DNA of 34,576 nt from Chromatiales bacterium (GTDB lineage Bacteria; Pseudomonadota; Gammaproteobacteria; JAGRCI01): NCBI GenBank assembly GCA_020445565.1, contig JAGRGI010000130.1:1-34576 (forward strand). The letters are read 5' to 3'. The notes under the pieces are model-generated. The model saw nothing but the letters and a program-made list of their open reading frames with translations, made no database searches and was not told the DNA's origin. Position 1 is the first letter of the stretch. Each line of letters starts with the position of its first letter. This document shows positions 25,044-33,606 of this stretch, in pieces. Both the position numbers and the translations under genes were made by a program.

Positions 25044-26492
25044 ATGCAACTTCAGGTCATTCAACGGATTCTCGGGCTGCTGCTGATCGTCTTCAGCACC
25101 ACACTGCTGCCGCCCGCGCTGATCTCGCTGCTGTATAACGATGGCGCTTGGCATACCTTCATCGCCGCCTTCCTGCTGCTGCTGACCGTCGGCGTGGTGT
25201 TCTGGTTTCCCGTCAAGGATTACCGCAAGGAGCTGCGACTTCGCGACGGCTTCCTGGTGGTGGCCATGTTCTGGACAGTGCTGGGTCTGGCCGGCGCCCT
25301 GCCCCTGGCCCTGGCGAGCGATCCGCACCTGTCCCTGACAGACGCTGTGTTCGAGTCCATGTCCGGCCTCACCACCACCGGCGCCACCGTCATTGTCGGC
25401 CTGGACACCCTGCCCAAGTCCATCCTGTTTTACCGTCAGGAACTCCAATGGTTGGGCGGCATGGGCATCATCGTCCTGGCTGTGGCCGTGCTACCCATGC
25501 TGGGCGTCGGTGGCATGCAGCTTTACAGGGCGGAGACCCCCGGCCCCATGAAGGACAGCAAGCTAACCCCCCGCATCACCGAGACCGCCAAGGCACTCTG
25601 GTATATCTATCTGTCCCTCACCATCGCTTGCGCCGTGGCCTACTTTCTGGCCGGCATGACCGCCTTCGATGCCATCTGCCATTCCTTTTCGACCGTGGCC
25701 ATCGGCGGATTTTCCACCCACGACGCCAGCATGGGCTACTTCGACAGCACGGCCATCGAGATGATCGCTGTGGTATTCATGCTCATTTCCGGCGTCAATT
25801 TCGCCCTGCACTATGTGGCCTGGCGTCGCCGCAGCCTGCAAACCTATCGCCTGGACGCTGAATTTCGCTTCTATTTCGGTCTGTTGGCGACAGTGGCCAT
25901 CATCACCTCCACCGCCTTGTACTATACCGACACCTACATCGACGACGAGGCTTTCTACAAGGGCCTGTTTCAGGCCGTCTCTATCGGCACCACCACCGGC
26001 TTCACCACCGCCGAATACTATTACTGGCCCCCGTTCATCGAGATTCTCCTGCTGATGAGCAGTTTCGTCGGTGGCTGCGCCGGCTCCACCGGCGGCGGAA
26101 TGAAGGCCATACGGGTGTTGATGCTGGTAAAGCAGGGCATGCGTGAGATCACCCGGCTGATCCACCCCAGCGCCCACATACCGGTTCGTGTGGGCGGCAA
26201 AACCCTCAGCCCCCGTGTGGTGGACGCGGTTTGGGGGTTCTTCGCCCTTTACGTGGCCTCTTTCACCTTCATGTACCTTGCCCTGGCGGCCACCGGGCTG
26301 GACCTGATCACCTCGTTTTCCGCCGTGGCCGCCTGTATGAATAACCTGGGTCCGGGACTGGGCGGTGTCGGCGCCAGTTTCGCGGAACTCGGCGATCTGG
26401 CGAAATGGATACTGTGTTTCGCCATGGTGTTGGGGCGCCTGGAGATCTTCACCCTGCTGGTGCTGATCACGCCCGGCTTCTGGCGCAGTTGA
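25044..26492 (+). CDS. trkH: Trk potassium transporter membrane subunit TrkH
   Basis: A 482-residue channel-like membrane protein with four repeated M1-P-M2 units. The selectivity filter segments are readable: SMSGLTTTGATV (about 109), HSFSTVAIGGFSTHD, VSIGTTTGFTTAEYY and VAACMNNLGPGLGGVG. The SSFVGGCAGSTGGGMKAIR region is also conserved in TrkH. It mediates potassium uptake with TrkA as the cytosolic gate. Start ATG 25044 is 4 bp after trkA and the stop is 4 bp before the methyltransferase start. Confidence 0.96.
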   Translation: MQLQVIQRILGLLLIVFSTTLLPPALISLLYNDGAWHTFIAAFLLLLTVGVVFWFPVKDYRKELRLRDGFLVVAMFWTVLGLAGALPLALASDPHLSLTDAVFESMSGLTTTGATVIVGLDTLPKSILFYRQELQWLGGMGIIVLAVAVLPMLGVGGMQLYRAETPGPMKDSKLTPRITETAKALWYIYLSLTIACAVAYFLAGMTAFDAICHSFSTVAIGGFSTHDASMGYFDSTAIEMIAVVFMLISGVNFALHYVAWRRRSLQTYRLDAEFRFYFGLLATVAIITSTALYYTDTYIDDEAFYKGLFQAVSIGTTTGFTTAEYYYWPPFIEILLLMSSFVGGCAGSTGGGMKAIRVLMLVKQGMREITRLIHPSAHIPVRVGGKTLSPRVVDAVWGFFALYVASFTFMYLALAATGLDLITSFSAVAACMNNLGPGLGGVGASFAELGDLAKWILCFAMVLGRLEIFTLLVLITPGFWRS

Positions 26493-26496
26493 GACG

Positions 26497-27054
26497 ATGA
26501 GCGACGAGCAGAAATGGAATGCGCGCTACCGCCAGTCCGGGGAATTGCCCGCGCCGGCCAACGTATTGCTGGAAAACGCGCATCTCTTGCCCGAATCGGG
26601 TCGCAGCCTGGACTTGGCCTGCGGCCTGGGCGCCAACGCCCGCTATTTGTCCGGCTTGGGCCTGGAGAGTCACGCCTGGGACCTATCCGCGATTGCGATC
26701 GATAGAATTCGAAACGAAACTCCGGGGGTATTGGTTCAGGCCAGGGACGTGACCGCTCAACCACCGGAACCATCGACCTTCGACGTGATCGTCGTGGCCC
26801 ATTTCCTTGACCGCGACCTTTGTGCCGCCATCAGCGCGGCACTGCAACCCGGCGGCCTCCTGTTCTACCAGACCTTCAGCCGCGAGGCCGTCAACGCCAT
26901 CGGCCCCGGCAATCCGGCGTTTCGCCTGGCACCCAATGAGCTGCTGCGCCTGTTTGGTGACTTGCGCCTTGTCGTCTACCGCGAAGAAGGGCGTATCGGC
27001 AACCTCAGCAAAGGCTACCGCGACTTGGTCCACTATGTCGGCATGAAACTTTGA
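26497..27054 (+). CDS. class I SAM-dependent methyltransferase (TehB-like)
   Basis: A 185-residue soluble methyltransferase. The SAM-binding motif I is SLDLACGLGANARYLS (about 38-53), the acidic end of beta2 is WDLSAIAIDRI, and FDVIVVAHFLDRDLC with LQPGGLLFYQTFS are the following motifs, arranged as in TehB/SmtA-like small methylases. The substrate cannot be read from sequence. It starts 4 bp after trkH, so it is likely the last gene of the long def-trkH run. No terminator was identified downstream. Confidence 0.85.
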   Translation: MSDEQKWNARYRQSGELPAPANVLLENAHLLPESGRSLDLACGLGANARYLSGLGLESHAWDLSAIAIDRIRNETPGVLVQARDVTAQPPEPSTFDVIVVAHFLDRDLCAAISAALQPGGLLFYQTFSREAVNAIGPGNPAFRLAPNELLRLFGDLRLVVYREEGRIGNLSKGYRDLVHYVGMKL

Positions 27055-27128
27055 ACCCGGTGAACATTATTGGAACCATGCTAGCCCGGGGAATGGATTT
27101 TGATGACATTGCGACACGGCCGAATGGA

Positions 27129-27177
27129 TCGAGTAGAGCGAAAAATCTGGTAATTTTGGGCATTTGTCTCTACTCGA
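27129..27177. repeat. 10-bp perfect inverted repeat in the methyltransferase downstream gap
   Basis: TCGAGTAGAG (27129-27138) and CTCTACTCGA (27168-27177) are exact reverse complements separated by 29 bp of AT-rich sequence. They lie between the methyltransferase stop (27054) and the stop of the minus-strand small membrane protein gene (27222). A short GGGGCGCCCC palindrome also lies near 27200. The repeat could be a stem-loop that ends or protects converging transcripts; a protein-binding site is possible. Confidence 0.5.
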
Positions 27178-27221
27178 CCGAGTCCTGACCATCAAGACGC
27201 GGGGCGCCCCTCGTTCCGTGA

Positions 27222-27449
27222 TCATTCCCGCTCCAAACGCCACTGTCGAACCAACTTGACTGCCAGCAAAACCGGCAAGGAGCCGTGTAGAAACAGGTCG
27301 AAGATATCCAAGGGCTTGCTCAGAGTACCATTGCCGAGCATTCGGATCTTTTCCACCAGATGAGGCTCAGGGACGAACGGAGCGAGCCCGAGCAACAGGG
27401 CACCGAGAACCAGAGTGGAGGTCGGGATTCGATCCAGCAGGGCTAACAT
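27222..27449 (-). CDS. small inner-membrane protein, 75 residues
   Basis: A short protein with two hydrophobic helices (TSTLVLGALLLGLAPFVP at about 10-27, and DLFLHGSLPVLLAVKLV at about 52-68) joined by a conserved-looking loop EPHLVEKIRMLGNGTLSKP. The ATG at 27449 follows AGAGGAT at good spacing. The pattern matches small conserved proteins often annotated as RND-transporter-like, but I cannot name a function. It is divergent from the ClC gene, sharing a 38-bp start-to-start region. Confidence 0.75.
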   Translation of the reverse strand: MLALLDRIPTSTLVLGALLLGLAPFVPEPHLVEKIRMLGNGTLSKPLDIFDLFLHGSLPVLLAVKLVRQWRLERE

Positions 27450-27487
27450 AAGAAATCCTCTTGATTAGGTCCGGGTATACTACCCCA

Positions 27488-29248
27488 ATGGCCCACCCGC
27501 TCCACACCACCTGGCTGCGCTTTCTCGAAGACAGCCGGCTGCACTTGTCCCGCGCCGACGCGCTCATGCGGCTGTCCCTGTTCGGTCTGCTGACCGGTCT
27601 GCTGGCAGGAGCGGTCATCGTAGCCTTTCGCCTGCTGGTGGAAGGAACGTTGGGCGAATCGCTACCCGATGGCAACCCTGACAACTTCGAGGCACTGCCC
27701 GCCTGGGTGCGCTTCGCGCTGCCACTGGCCGGTGGTGTCGCTCTGGCATTGATGTTCCGTTTCGGTTCCCAGGGCCTGCATCTCCTCGGGGTTGCGCGGG
27801 TGTTGGAGCGCATGGCCTATCACCAGGGCTATTTGAATCTTCGCGGACTGTTATTGCAGTTTTTCGGCGCTGCCATCGCGTTGATTTCCGGGCATTCCGT
27901 GGGCCGCGAAGGCCCCCATGTGTTTCTCGGTGCCGCCTCCGCAAGCCTGCTGGGTCAAACCCTGGCACTGCCGAACAACGCCATCCGCACGCTGGTAGGC
28001 TGTGGCACCGCGGCGGGTATCGCCGCCTCATTCAACACGCCGCTGGCAGGGGTGATCTTCGCACTGGAGGTCATCATGCTGGAATATACTTTGGCCAGCT
28101 TCATTCCGGTGATCGTGGCGGCGGTCTCTGCAACCACGTTGTCGGTGGCAGTGTTCGGCACCGACCCGGCATTTAAAATACCCAATCTGGCCCTGGCAAC
28201 CTTGGCAGAGATTCCCGCGGTAATCCTCCTGGGACTCTTGGTGGGCGGGGTTTCGGCGGGATTCACACAAATGCTGGAGACAACCATCGGCCGCACCCGC
28301 TCGATCGCTATCTGGTGGAAGACCATCGCCGCCGGGGCCATTGTAGGGTTCATCGCTCTGGCCTTCCCTCAGGTGATGGGAATCGGTTACGACACCCTCA
28401 ACGGCGTACTGCTGGGACAACTGGGGGCCACGACATTGGCGATGCTATTGGTAGCTAAACTGTTGGCGACCACGGCAAGCATCGGTCTGGGCGTACCGGG
28501 AGGCACCATCGGCCCGTCGCTGTTCATTGGCGGGTTGGTCGGCGGTCTCGTCGGCTTGGGCATGCAGGCATTGCTACCCTCGTGGCAGCCGGATCCGGGG
28601 GCCTACGCACTACTGGGCATGGGTGCCATGATGGGTGCCAATCTGCAAGCGCCGCTGGCGGCCCTCACCGCCATGTTGGAACTGACCGACAACCCGGAAA
28701 TCATTCTGCCCGGTATGTTGGTGGTCGTCGTCGCGGGACTGACCGCCAGCGAGGGGTTTCGCAAAGAGTCCCTGTTCGTGACCCTGCTGCGTTCCACGGG
28801 GTTGGACTACGATGCAAATCCGGTGTTGCAGGCCCTGCGCCGCGCTGCGGTGGGCAGCGTGATGGAGCGCAGTTTCAAGCGAACCCAGGCCGAAGTGACT
28901 ATTGAAGAGGCCGAGACAATGATTCGCGAAGCGCCAAGGTGGCTGTTGATCATGGGGAAGGACGGCCCCAGCCATCTGCTGCCAACCCGAGATCTCGAAA
29001 AGTATCTGTTGGCCCAGAAGGAACAACCGGCAGAGGAACGAGCCGATACGGTGAAACTGCTGGAGATCCCCGGCAACCGTTATCGGGTCAGCCCGGTGCA
29101 CCTCAGCGCAACCCTGCAGGAGGCCCTGGACCTGCTCAAGACTTCCGGCCACGAAGCCCTGTTCGTGGAGCGTGTGACCGCGCCGGGGATACGACCGATC
29201 TATGGCGTACTGACGCGGGAAATGTTGGAGGCTACCTACAAATATTGA
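27488..29248 (+). CDS. ClC-type chloride channel / chloride-proton antiporter with C-terminal CBS domains
   Basis: A 586-residue membrane protein (ATG 27488; a TTG at 27461 is in frame). The ClC signature GHSVGREGPH (about 135-144) contains the external gating Glu141 typical of chloride/proton exchangers, and the second motif GLGVPGGTIGPSLFIGG is intact. About ten to twelve hydrophobic helices span residues 20-435. The C-terminal 140 residues form a CBS pair (RSFKRTQAEVTIEEAETMI; YRVSPVHLSATLQEALDLL) that may bind nucleotides. It would exchange chloride for protons across the inner membrane. A TATACT hexamer at 27476 lies close to the start but has no -35 partner. Confidence 0.92.
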   Translation: MAHPLHTTWLRFLEDSRLHLSRADALMRLSLFGLLTGLLAGAVIVAFRLLVEGTLGESLPDGNPDNFEALPAWVRFALPLAGGVALALMFRFGSQGLHLLGVARVLERMAYHQGYLNLRGLLLQFFGAAIALISGHSVGREGPHVFLGAASASLLGQTLALPNNAIRTLVGCGTAAGIAASFNTPLAGVIFALEVIMLEYTLASFIPVIVAAVSATTLSVAVFGTDPAFKIPNLALATLAEIPAVILLGLLVGGVSAGFTQMLETTIGRTRSIAIWWKTIAAGAIVGFIALAFPQVMGIGYDTLNGVLLGQLGATTLAMLLVAKLLATTASIGLGVPGGTIGPSLFIGGLVGGLVGLGMQALLPSWQPDPGAYALLGMGAMMGANLQAPLAALTAMLELTDNPEIILPGMLVVVVAGLTASEGFRKESLFVTLLRSTGLDYDANPVLQALRRAAVGSVMERSFKRTQAEVTIEEAETMIREAPRWLLIMGKDGPSHLLPTRDLEKYLLAQKEQPAEERADTVKLLEIPGNRYRVSPVHLSATLQEALDLLKTSGHEALFVERVTAPGIRPIYGVLTREMLEATYKY

Positions 29249-29258
29249 TCGAAACGGG

Positions 29259-30152
29259 CTACTTCTCGTACACCCCGTCCACATAATTGTCCCTGGCCGC
29301 CTTTGCGCGTTCGAAAATTTCCAGTAGCCGATCGCCGTCACCGGCCCGAATGCTGGCGGCCAGATCGACCATCTCCACCGAGAACCGTTCCAGAAGATCC
29401 CCCAGGGCATCCCGGTTGGCCAGGCAGATGTCTCTCCACATCACCGGATTGGATGACGCGATACGGCTGAAATCGCGAAAACCGCCGGCGGCGTAGCGAA
29501 ACACCTCGTCGGTCTCATCCAGGCGCGCCAGGGTGTCTACCAGGCCGAAGGCAAGCATATGCGGCAGATGGCTGGTCGCCGCCAAAACAAAATCGTGGTG
29601 TTCGACGCTGAGTTCGTTGACCTCGGAGCCACAGGTTTCCCACATGGTGCGAACACGCGCCACGGCAGCAGGGCTGGTTACAGACAACGGTGTGAGAATC
29701 ACGCGCCGCTTGTGATAGAGAGTTGCAAAGCTGGCCTCGACGCCGCTTTGCTCGGTACCGGCGATGGGGTGGCCAGGTACAAATCCGGCTGGAATATCCC
29801 CCAAACCGCGACGACAGGCCTCCACCACGCTGGCCTTGGTGCTGCCGCCGTCAGTAATGACCGCATCTTCGGCCAAGTGCCCCTTCATGGCGGCAAAGGT
29901 TTTCTCCATGGCGCCAAGGGGCACGGCGACAAAGATCATATCCGCACCTTCCACAGCCTCGCCCACATCATGCGTATAGCGGTCGATCACACCCAGCTCG
30001 ACGGCTTTTTCCAGATTCGCCCTTCCACGTCCGCACCCCACCACCTCGCCCAGGGCTCCGGCCTCGCGCAAGGCGCGCGCCAAAGACCCGCCAATTAGGC
30101 CGACGCCGATAACGGCCAAACGACGAATTGCGAACGCACTGGACTGGGTCAT
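29259..30152 (-). CDS. tyrA: prephenate dehydrogenase
   Basis: A 297-residue NAD(P)-dependent enzyme converting prephenate to 4-hydroxyphenylpyruvate for tyrosine synthesis. The nucleotide-binding motif is AVIGVGLIGGSLARAL (about 12-27). Family motifs include ITDGGSTKASVV, GHPIAGTEQSGVEA and SHLPHMLAFGLVDTL. ATG 30152 was chosen over an upstream in-frame start because it overlaps the hisC stop by 4 nt (ATGA) and fits the family start. It is the last gene of the minus-strand supra-operon and ends 10 bp from the convergent clc stop; there is no separate chorismate mutase or aroA fusion. Confidence 0.94.
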   Translation of the reverse strand: MTQSSAFAIRRLAVIGVGLIGGSLARALREAGALGEVVGCGRGRANLEKAVELGVIDRYTHDVGEAVEGADMIFVAVPLGAMEKTFAAMKGHLAEDAVITDGGSTKASVVEACRRGLGDIPAGFVPGHPIAGTEQSGVEASFATLYHKRRVILTPLSVTSPAAVARVRTMWETCGSEVNELSVEHHDFVLAATSHLPHMLAFGLVDTLARLDETDEVFRYAAGGFRDFSRIASSNPVMWRDICLANRDALGDLLERFSVEMVDLAASIRAGDGDRLLEIFERAKAARDNYVDGVYEK

Positions 30153-31252
30153 GGTGATTTGTCCAGTATCGTTCGCAATGCATCTACGCATCGTTGGTTT
30201 TCCGCCAAGGTCCCAATGCTGATACGCAGATGGTTCGGCAGGCCGTAATTGGCCACCGGCCGAGTGATCACACCCAAACCGAGTAACGCCCGGTAAACCT
30301 CCGTACCGGGCCTATCCAGCCGGACACAGACAAAGTTGCCTACGGAAGGTATCCAATCCAAGCCCATTTCGGTAAAGGCCCGTTCATACAGGGCCATGCC
30401 GTCCCGATTCAGGGCTATCGCCTGCTGAAGGTGTTCGCGATCGCCCAAGGCCGCCTCGGCGGCCGCCAAGGCAATACTGTTGTTGTTGAAAGGCTGGCGG
30501 ACGCGATTGAGAAGATCCGCGATAGCGGGGCCGCAGAGGCTGTAACCAACCCGCAAGCCAGCCAGGCCATACGCCTTGGAAAAGGTTCGGCAGACGATCA
30601 GATTCTCGAACCGTTCCAGCCATTGGCTGCTGTCCGGGTAGTCCGGCCGGTCAACGTACTCGAAATAAGCCTCGTCCACCACGCAGATGACATTACCGGG
30701 CAGTTCACCCAGAAAGCCCTCCAATTCCGCACTGCCCAGCCAACCACCCGTGGGATTGTTGGGATTGGCGATGAACACCACGCGGGTATCCTCGGCCACC
30801 GCCGCCGCCATGGCCTGGAGGTCGTGGCCATGGTTCTTGGCCGGCGCAATTCGAGCGCTTGCACCCACCGCCTGGGTGGCGATCGGGTATACGGCAAAGG
30901 CGTGCTCCGAGAAAACCGCGCTGCGGCCCGGTCCGAGAAAGGCCCGGGCAACCATGTCCAACACATCGTTCGAGCCATTGCCGAGGGTGATGCAGGACTG
31001 GTCGACACCGTGGCGCAGTGCCAGCGCCGCCTTGAGATCGAAGCCGCCCCCATCCGGGTAACGCGCCAATTGCGCAAGGGCATCACGGGCGGCATCCACG
31101 GCCAGGGGCGAAGGCCCCAGTGGATTTTCGTTTGAGGCCAGCTTGACGACGTCCTGAATGCCGATCTCGCGCTGCAATTCGCTGATCGGTTTGCCGGGCT
31201 GGTAGGGGGACAGGCGTCGTACGCCGTCCACTGCGAGATCGCAGAAATCCAT
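30149..31252 (-). CDS. hisC: histidinol-phosphate aminotransferase family enzyme
   Basis: A 367-residue class II PLP aminotransferase. The family motifs are KLASNENPLGPSP (37-49), GNGSNDVLDM (91-100), FIANPNNPTGGWL, VVDEAYFEY (191-199) and the Schiff-base segment RTFSKAYGLAGLRVGY, with PLP Lys at 226. In this supra-operon position, between pheA and tyrA, the enzyme commonly serves phenylalanine/tyrosine transamination as well as histidine synthesis. It starts 46 bp after pheA and overlaps tyrA by 4 nt. Confidence 0.93.
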   Translation of the reverse strand: MDFCDLAVDGVRRLSPYQPGKPISELQREIGIQDVVKLASNENPLGPSPLAVDAARDALAQLARYPDGGGFDLKAALALRHGVDQSCITLGNGSNDVLDMVARAFLGPGRSAVFSEHAFAVYPIATQAVGASARIAPAKNHGHDLQAMAAAVAEDTRVVFIANPNNPTGGWLGSAELEGFLGELPGNVICVVDEAYFEYVDRPDYPDSSQWLERFENLIVCRTFSKAYGLAGLRVGYSLCGPAIADLLNRVRQPFNNNSIALAAAEAALGDREHLQQAIALNRDGMALYERAFTEMGLDWIPSVGNFVCVRLDRPGTEVYRALLGLGVITRPVANYGLPNHLRISIGTLAENQRCVDALRTILDKSP

Positions 31253-31298
31253 GGTTTGGATGTTTCGCTAGCGTTGCATGCCCAAAGACATGCGTTGA

Positions 31299-32393
31299 TT
31301 ATCGGACAACGGCCTGTGGATAGGAACCGAGAACCTTCACCGTGGCCGCCTCTTCCTCCAGTTTGCGAATCGCCTCGGCAACCGGCTCGTCACGCACGTG
31401 CCCAAGCAGATCAACAAAGAACACATAGGCCCAGGATTCGCGACGCGATGGCCGCGACTCGATGCGGCTCAGACTGATATTGCGGTCGGCGAAAGGCGCC
31501 AGCAGGCGATACAGAGCGCCGGGCTTGTTGGTGGCGGAGATCATCAGGCTGGTGCGGTCGTGGCCGGTGGGTTCCACCTCCTGGCGACCCAGAACCAAAA
31601 AACGGGTCGAATTCTCTGGATGATCCTCGATGTTCGGCGCCAATATCGGCAGCGTGTACATATCGGCGGCGGCCGAACCGGCTATGGCAGCAACGCCCGG
31701 ATCGTCACCCTCGGCGACCATGCGTGCGGCCAGGGCGTTGCTGGCGACCGGGGTGATCTGTACACCCGGAAGCTTTCGTGTCAGCCAGTCGCGGCACTGC
31801 GCCAGGGATTGGTAATGAGAGTAGACGGTATGAACGTCTTCCAGCCTTTCCGCCTTGCCCATGAGGTTGTGGTGTATACGCAGCACCACCTCACCACAGA
31901 CTTTGAGGGGAGAGAGAATGAACTGGTCGAGTGTATGCGTGACAACGCCCTCAGTGGAATTCTCGATAGGCGCCACGCCGTAGTGGCAGTCGCCGGTTTC
32001 CACCGCGCGGAAAACCTGATCGATCGCGCTCATGGGTTCGGTATGGACGGCGTGGCCGAAATGCCGGATCGCGGCCTCCTGAGTGAAGGTGCCGGCAGGC
32101 CCAAGGAAGGCGACGCGCAGGGGCTGTTCCAGAGCCAGACAGGCGGACATGATCTCGCGGAACAACAGGGCCACGGTCTCGCCGGACAGCGGCCCCTGGT
32201 TGCGCTCCATAACACGCCGCATCACCTGGGCTTCACGGTCCGGCCGGTAGAACACCGTACCCTCCCCCGCCGCCTGCTTTACCCGCGCCACCTCCTGAGC
32301 GGCGCGGGCACGCTGGTTCAACAGCTCTTGGATCTGCTCATCGATGGCATCGATGCGGTCGCGTATCGCGTCGAGCTGATCTTGTTCTGTCAT
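31299..32393 (-). CDS. pheA: bifunctional chorismate mutase / prephenate dehydratase (P-protein)
   Basis: A 364-residue enzyme making phenylpyruvate from chorismate. The AroQ chorismate mutase domain covers about 5-90 (LDAIRDRIDAIDEQIQELL). Prephenate dehydratase follows (about 93-270) with VAFLGPAGTFTQEAA (94-108), PIENSTEGVV (142-151) and the catalytic NSTRF (261-265). The regulatory ACT domain (about 281-355) has PGALYRLL and the ESRP site (312-315) involved in phenylalanine feedback inhibition. It lies 36 bp downstream of serA. Confidence 0.96.
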   Translation of the reverse strand: MTEQDQLDAIRDRIDAIDEQIQELLNQRARAAQEVARVKQAAGEGTVFYRPDREAQVMRRVMERNQGPLSGETVALLFREIMSACLALEQPLRVAFLGPAGTFTQEAAIRHFGHAVHTEPMSAIDQVFRAVETGDCHYGVAPIENSTEGVVTHTLDQFILSPLKVCGEVVLRIHHNLMGKAERLEDVHTVYSHYQSLAQCRDWLTRKLPGVQITPVASNALAARMVAEGDDPGVAAIAGSAAADMYTLPILAPNIEDHPENSTRFLVLGRQEVEPTGHDRTSLMISATNKPGALYRLLAPFADRNISLSRIESRPSRRESWAYVFFVDLLGHVRDEPVAEAIRKLEEEAATVKVLGSYPQAVVR

Positions 32394-32429
32394 CGCTGCC
32401 TGGGTTGCGTGCCGTTGGTAAGACCTGCG

Positions 32430-33593
32430 TTATAGCGCGCGAACGGCCAACACACCGTCAATGGAGCGGATCTCTTCCAGAGTTGTCTCCGGCACCGGCT
32501 GTTCCACATCCAGAAGAGTGTAGGCCAAATCGCCTCGGGACTTGTTCAACAGGTCGACGATGTTGAGCCCGGCCTTGGCCAGATCGGTGGAGATCTGGCC
32601 AACCATATTCGGTACGTTGGCATTGACAATGGCGATACGATAACCCTCGCTGCGGGGCATCTGTACCTCCGGGAAGTTCACCGAATTATGGATGTTGCCG
32701 TTCTCCAGATAATCGCGTACCTGCTCCGCCACCATCACCGCACAGTTGTCCTCGGCCTCGCCGGTGGAGGCGCCCAGATGGGGCAGAGTGATCACTCGTG
32801 GGTGGTTCTTGAGCTTGTTGCTGGGAAAATCGCAGACATAGGCGTACACCTTGCCGGCATCCAGCGCCGCCACCACCGCGTCGTTGTCCAATATGCCGTC
32901 GCGGGCGAAGTTCAGAAACACCACGCCTTCCTTCATGCAGCGGATGCGGCTGGTGTTGATCATCCCGCGGGTCTCGTCCGTGAGTGGCACGTGGAAGGTG
33001 ATGAAATCCACCTTGGAGCACAGATCGTCCAGCCCCGCCGCCTGTTCCACTTCCGAGGACATCTGCCAAGCACGCTGCACGGTGATGGTGGGGTCGTAAC
33101 CGATCACCTTCATCCCCAAAGCCAACGCGGCATTGGCCACCTGAACGCCAATGGCGCCCAGTCCCACCACGCCGAGGGTTCGGCCCGGCAGCTCGAAACC
33201 GCGAAAGTTTTTCTTGCCGGCCTCGGTCGCCTTGTTGATTTCCTCGTCGGAACCCTGAAGGTTGCGAGCGAAGTCCCAGGACTGGCAGATATTGCGGGCT
33301 GCCAGCAGCATGCCGGCCACTACCAGTTCCTTCACCGCATTGGCATTGGCGCCAGGGGCATTGAACACCGGCACGCCACGCGCCGAGAGCGCGCTCACAG
33401 GGATGTTGTTCACCCCCGCGCCAGCACGCCCGATGGCTTTGACGGAATCGGCAATGGTCATGTCGTGCATCTTGGCGGAGCGCACCAGGATGGCGTCCGG
33501 CTGACTCATCTCCGAGGCAATTTCGTATTGTTCTCGGGGCAGGCGTTCCAGCCCCACGACGGAGATGTTGTTCAGGGTTTGAATCTTGAACAT
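32430..33593 (-). CDS. serA: D-3-phosphoglycerate dehydrogenase, short ACT-domain form
   Basis: A 387-residue D-2-hydroxyacid dehydrogenase (ATG 33593, chosen because the family starts MFKIQTLN) that opens serine synthesis. It has RAGAGVNNIP (56-65), the Rossmann motif GVVGLGAIGVQVA (141-153), Arg231 (NFARDG) and His272 (PHLGAST). A C-terminal ACT domain (about 318-387) contains VNANVPNMVGQIST and is a likely serine-binding site. The usual second catalytic Glu (D-V-x-x-x-E-P) is not seen; the stretch reads AYVCDFPSNKLK, a feature of this short subfamily. It sits between serC and pheA, linking serine and aromatic synthesis genes. Confidence 0.93.
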   Translation of the reverse strand: MFKIQTLNNISVVGLERLPREQYEIASEMSQPDAILVRSAKMHDMTIADSVKAIGRAGAGVNNIPVSALSARGVPVFNAPGANANAVKELVVAGMLLAARNICQSWDFARNLQGSDEEINKATEAGKKNFRGFELPGRTLGVVGLGAIGVQVANAALALGMKVIGYDPTITVQRAWQMSSEVEQAAGLDDLCSKVDFITFHVPLTDETRGMINTSRIRCMKEGVVFLNFARDGILDNDAVVAALDAGKVYAYVCDFPSNKLKNHPRVITLPHLGASTGEAEDNCAVMVAEQVRDYLENGNIHNSVNFPEVQMPRSEGYRIAIVNANVPNMVGQISTDLAKAGLNIVDLLNKSRGDLAYTLLDVEQPVPETTLEEIRSIDGVLAVRAL

Positions 33594-33606
33594 GGTGATC
33601 CTTGGC

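Noticed and set aside
27476..27481. TATACT as the clc -10 promoter element
   Set aside because: No -35 hexamer at a suitable distance, and it lies too close to the start codon for a normal leader.
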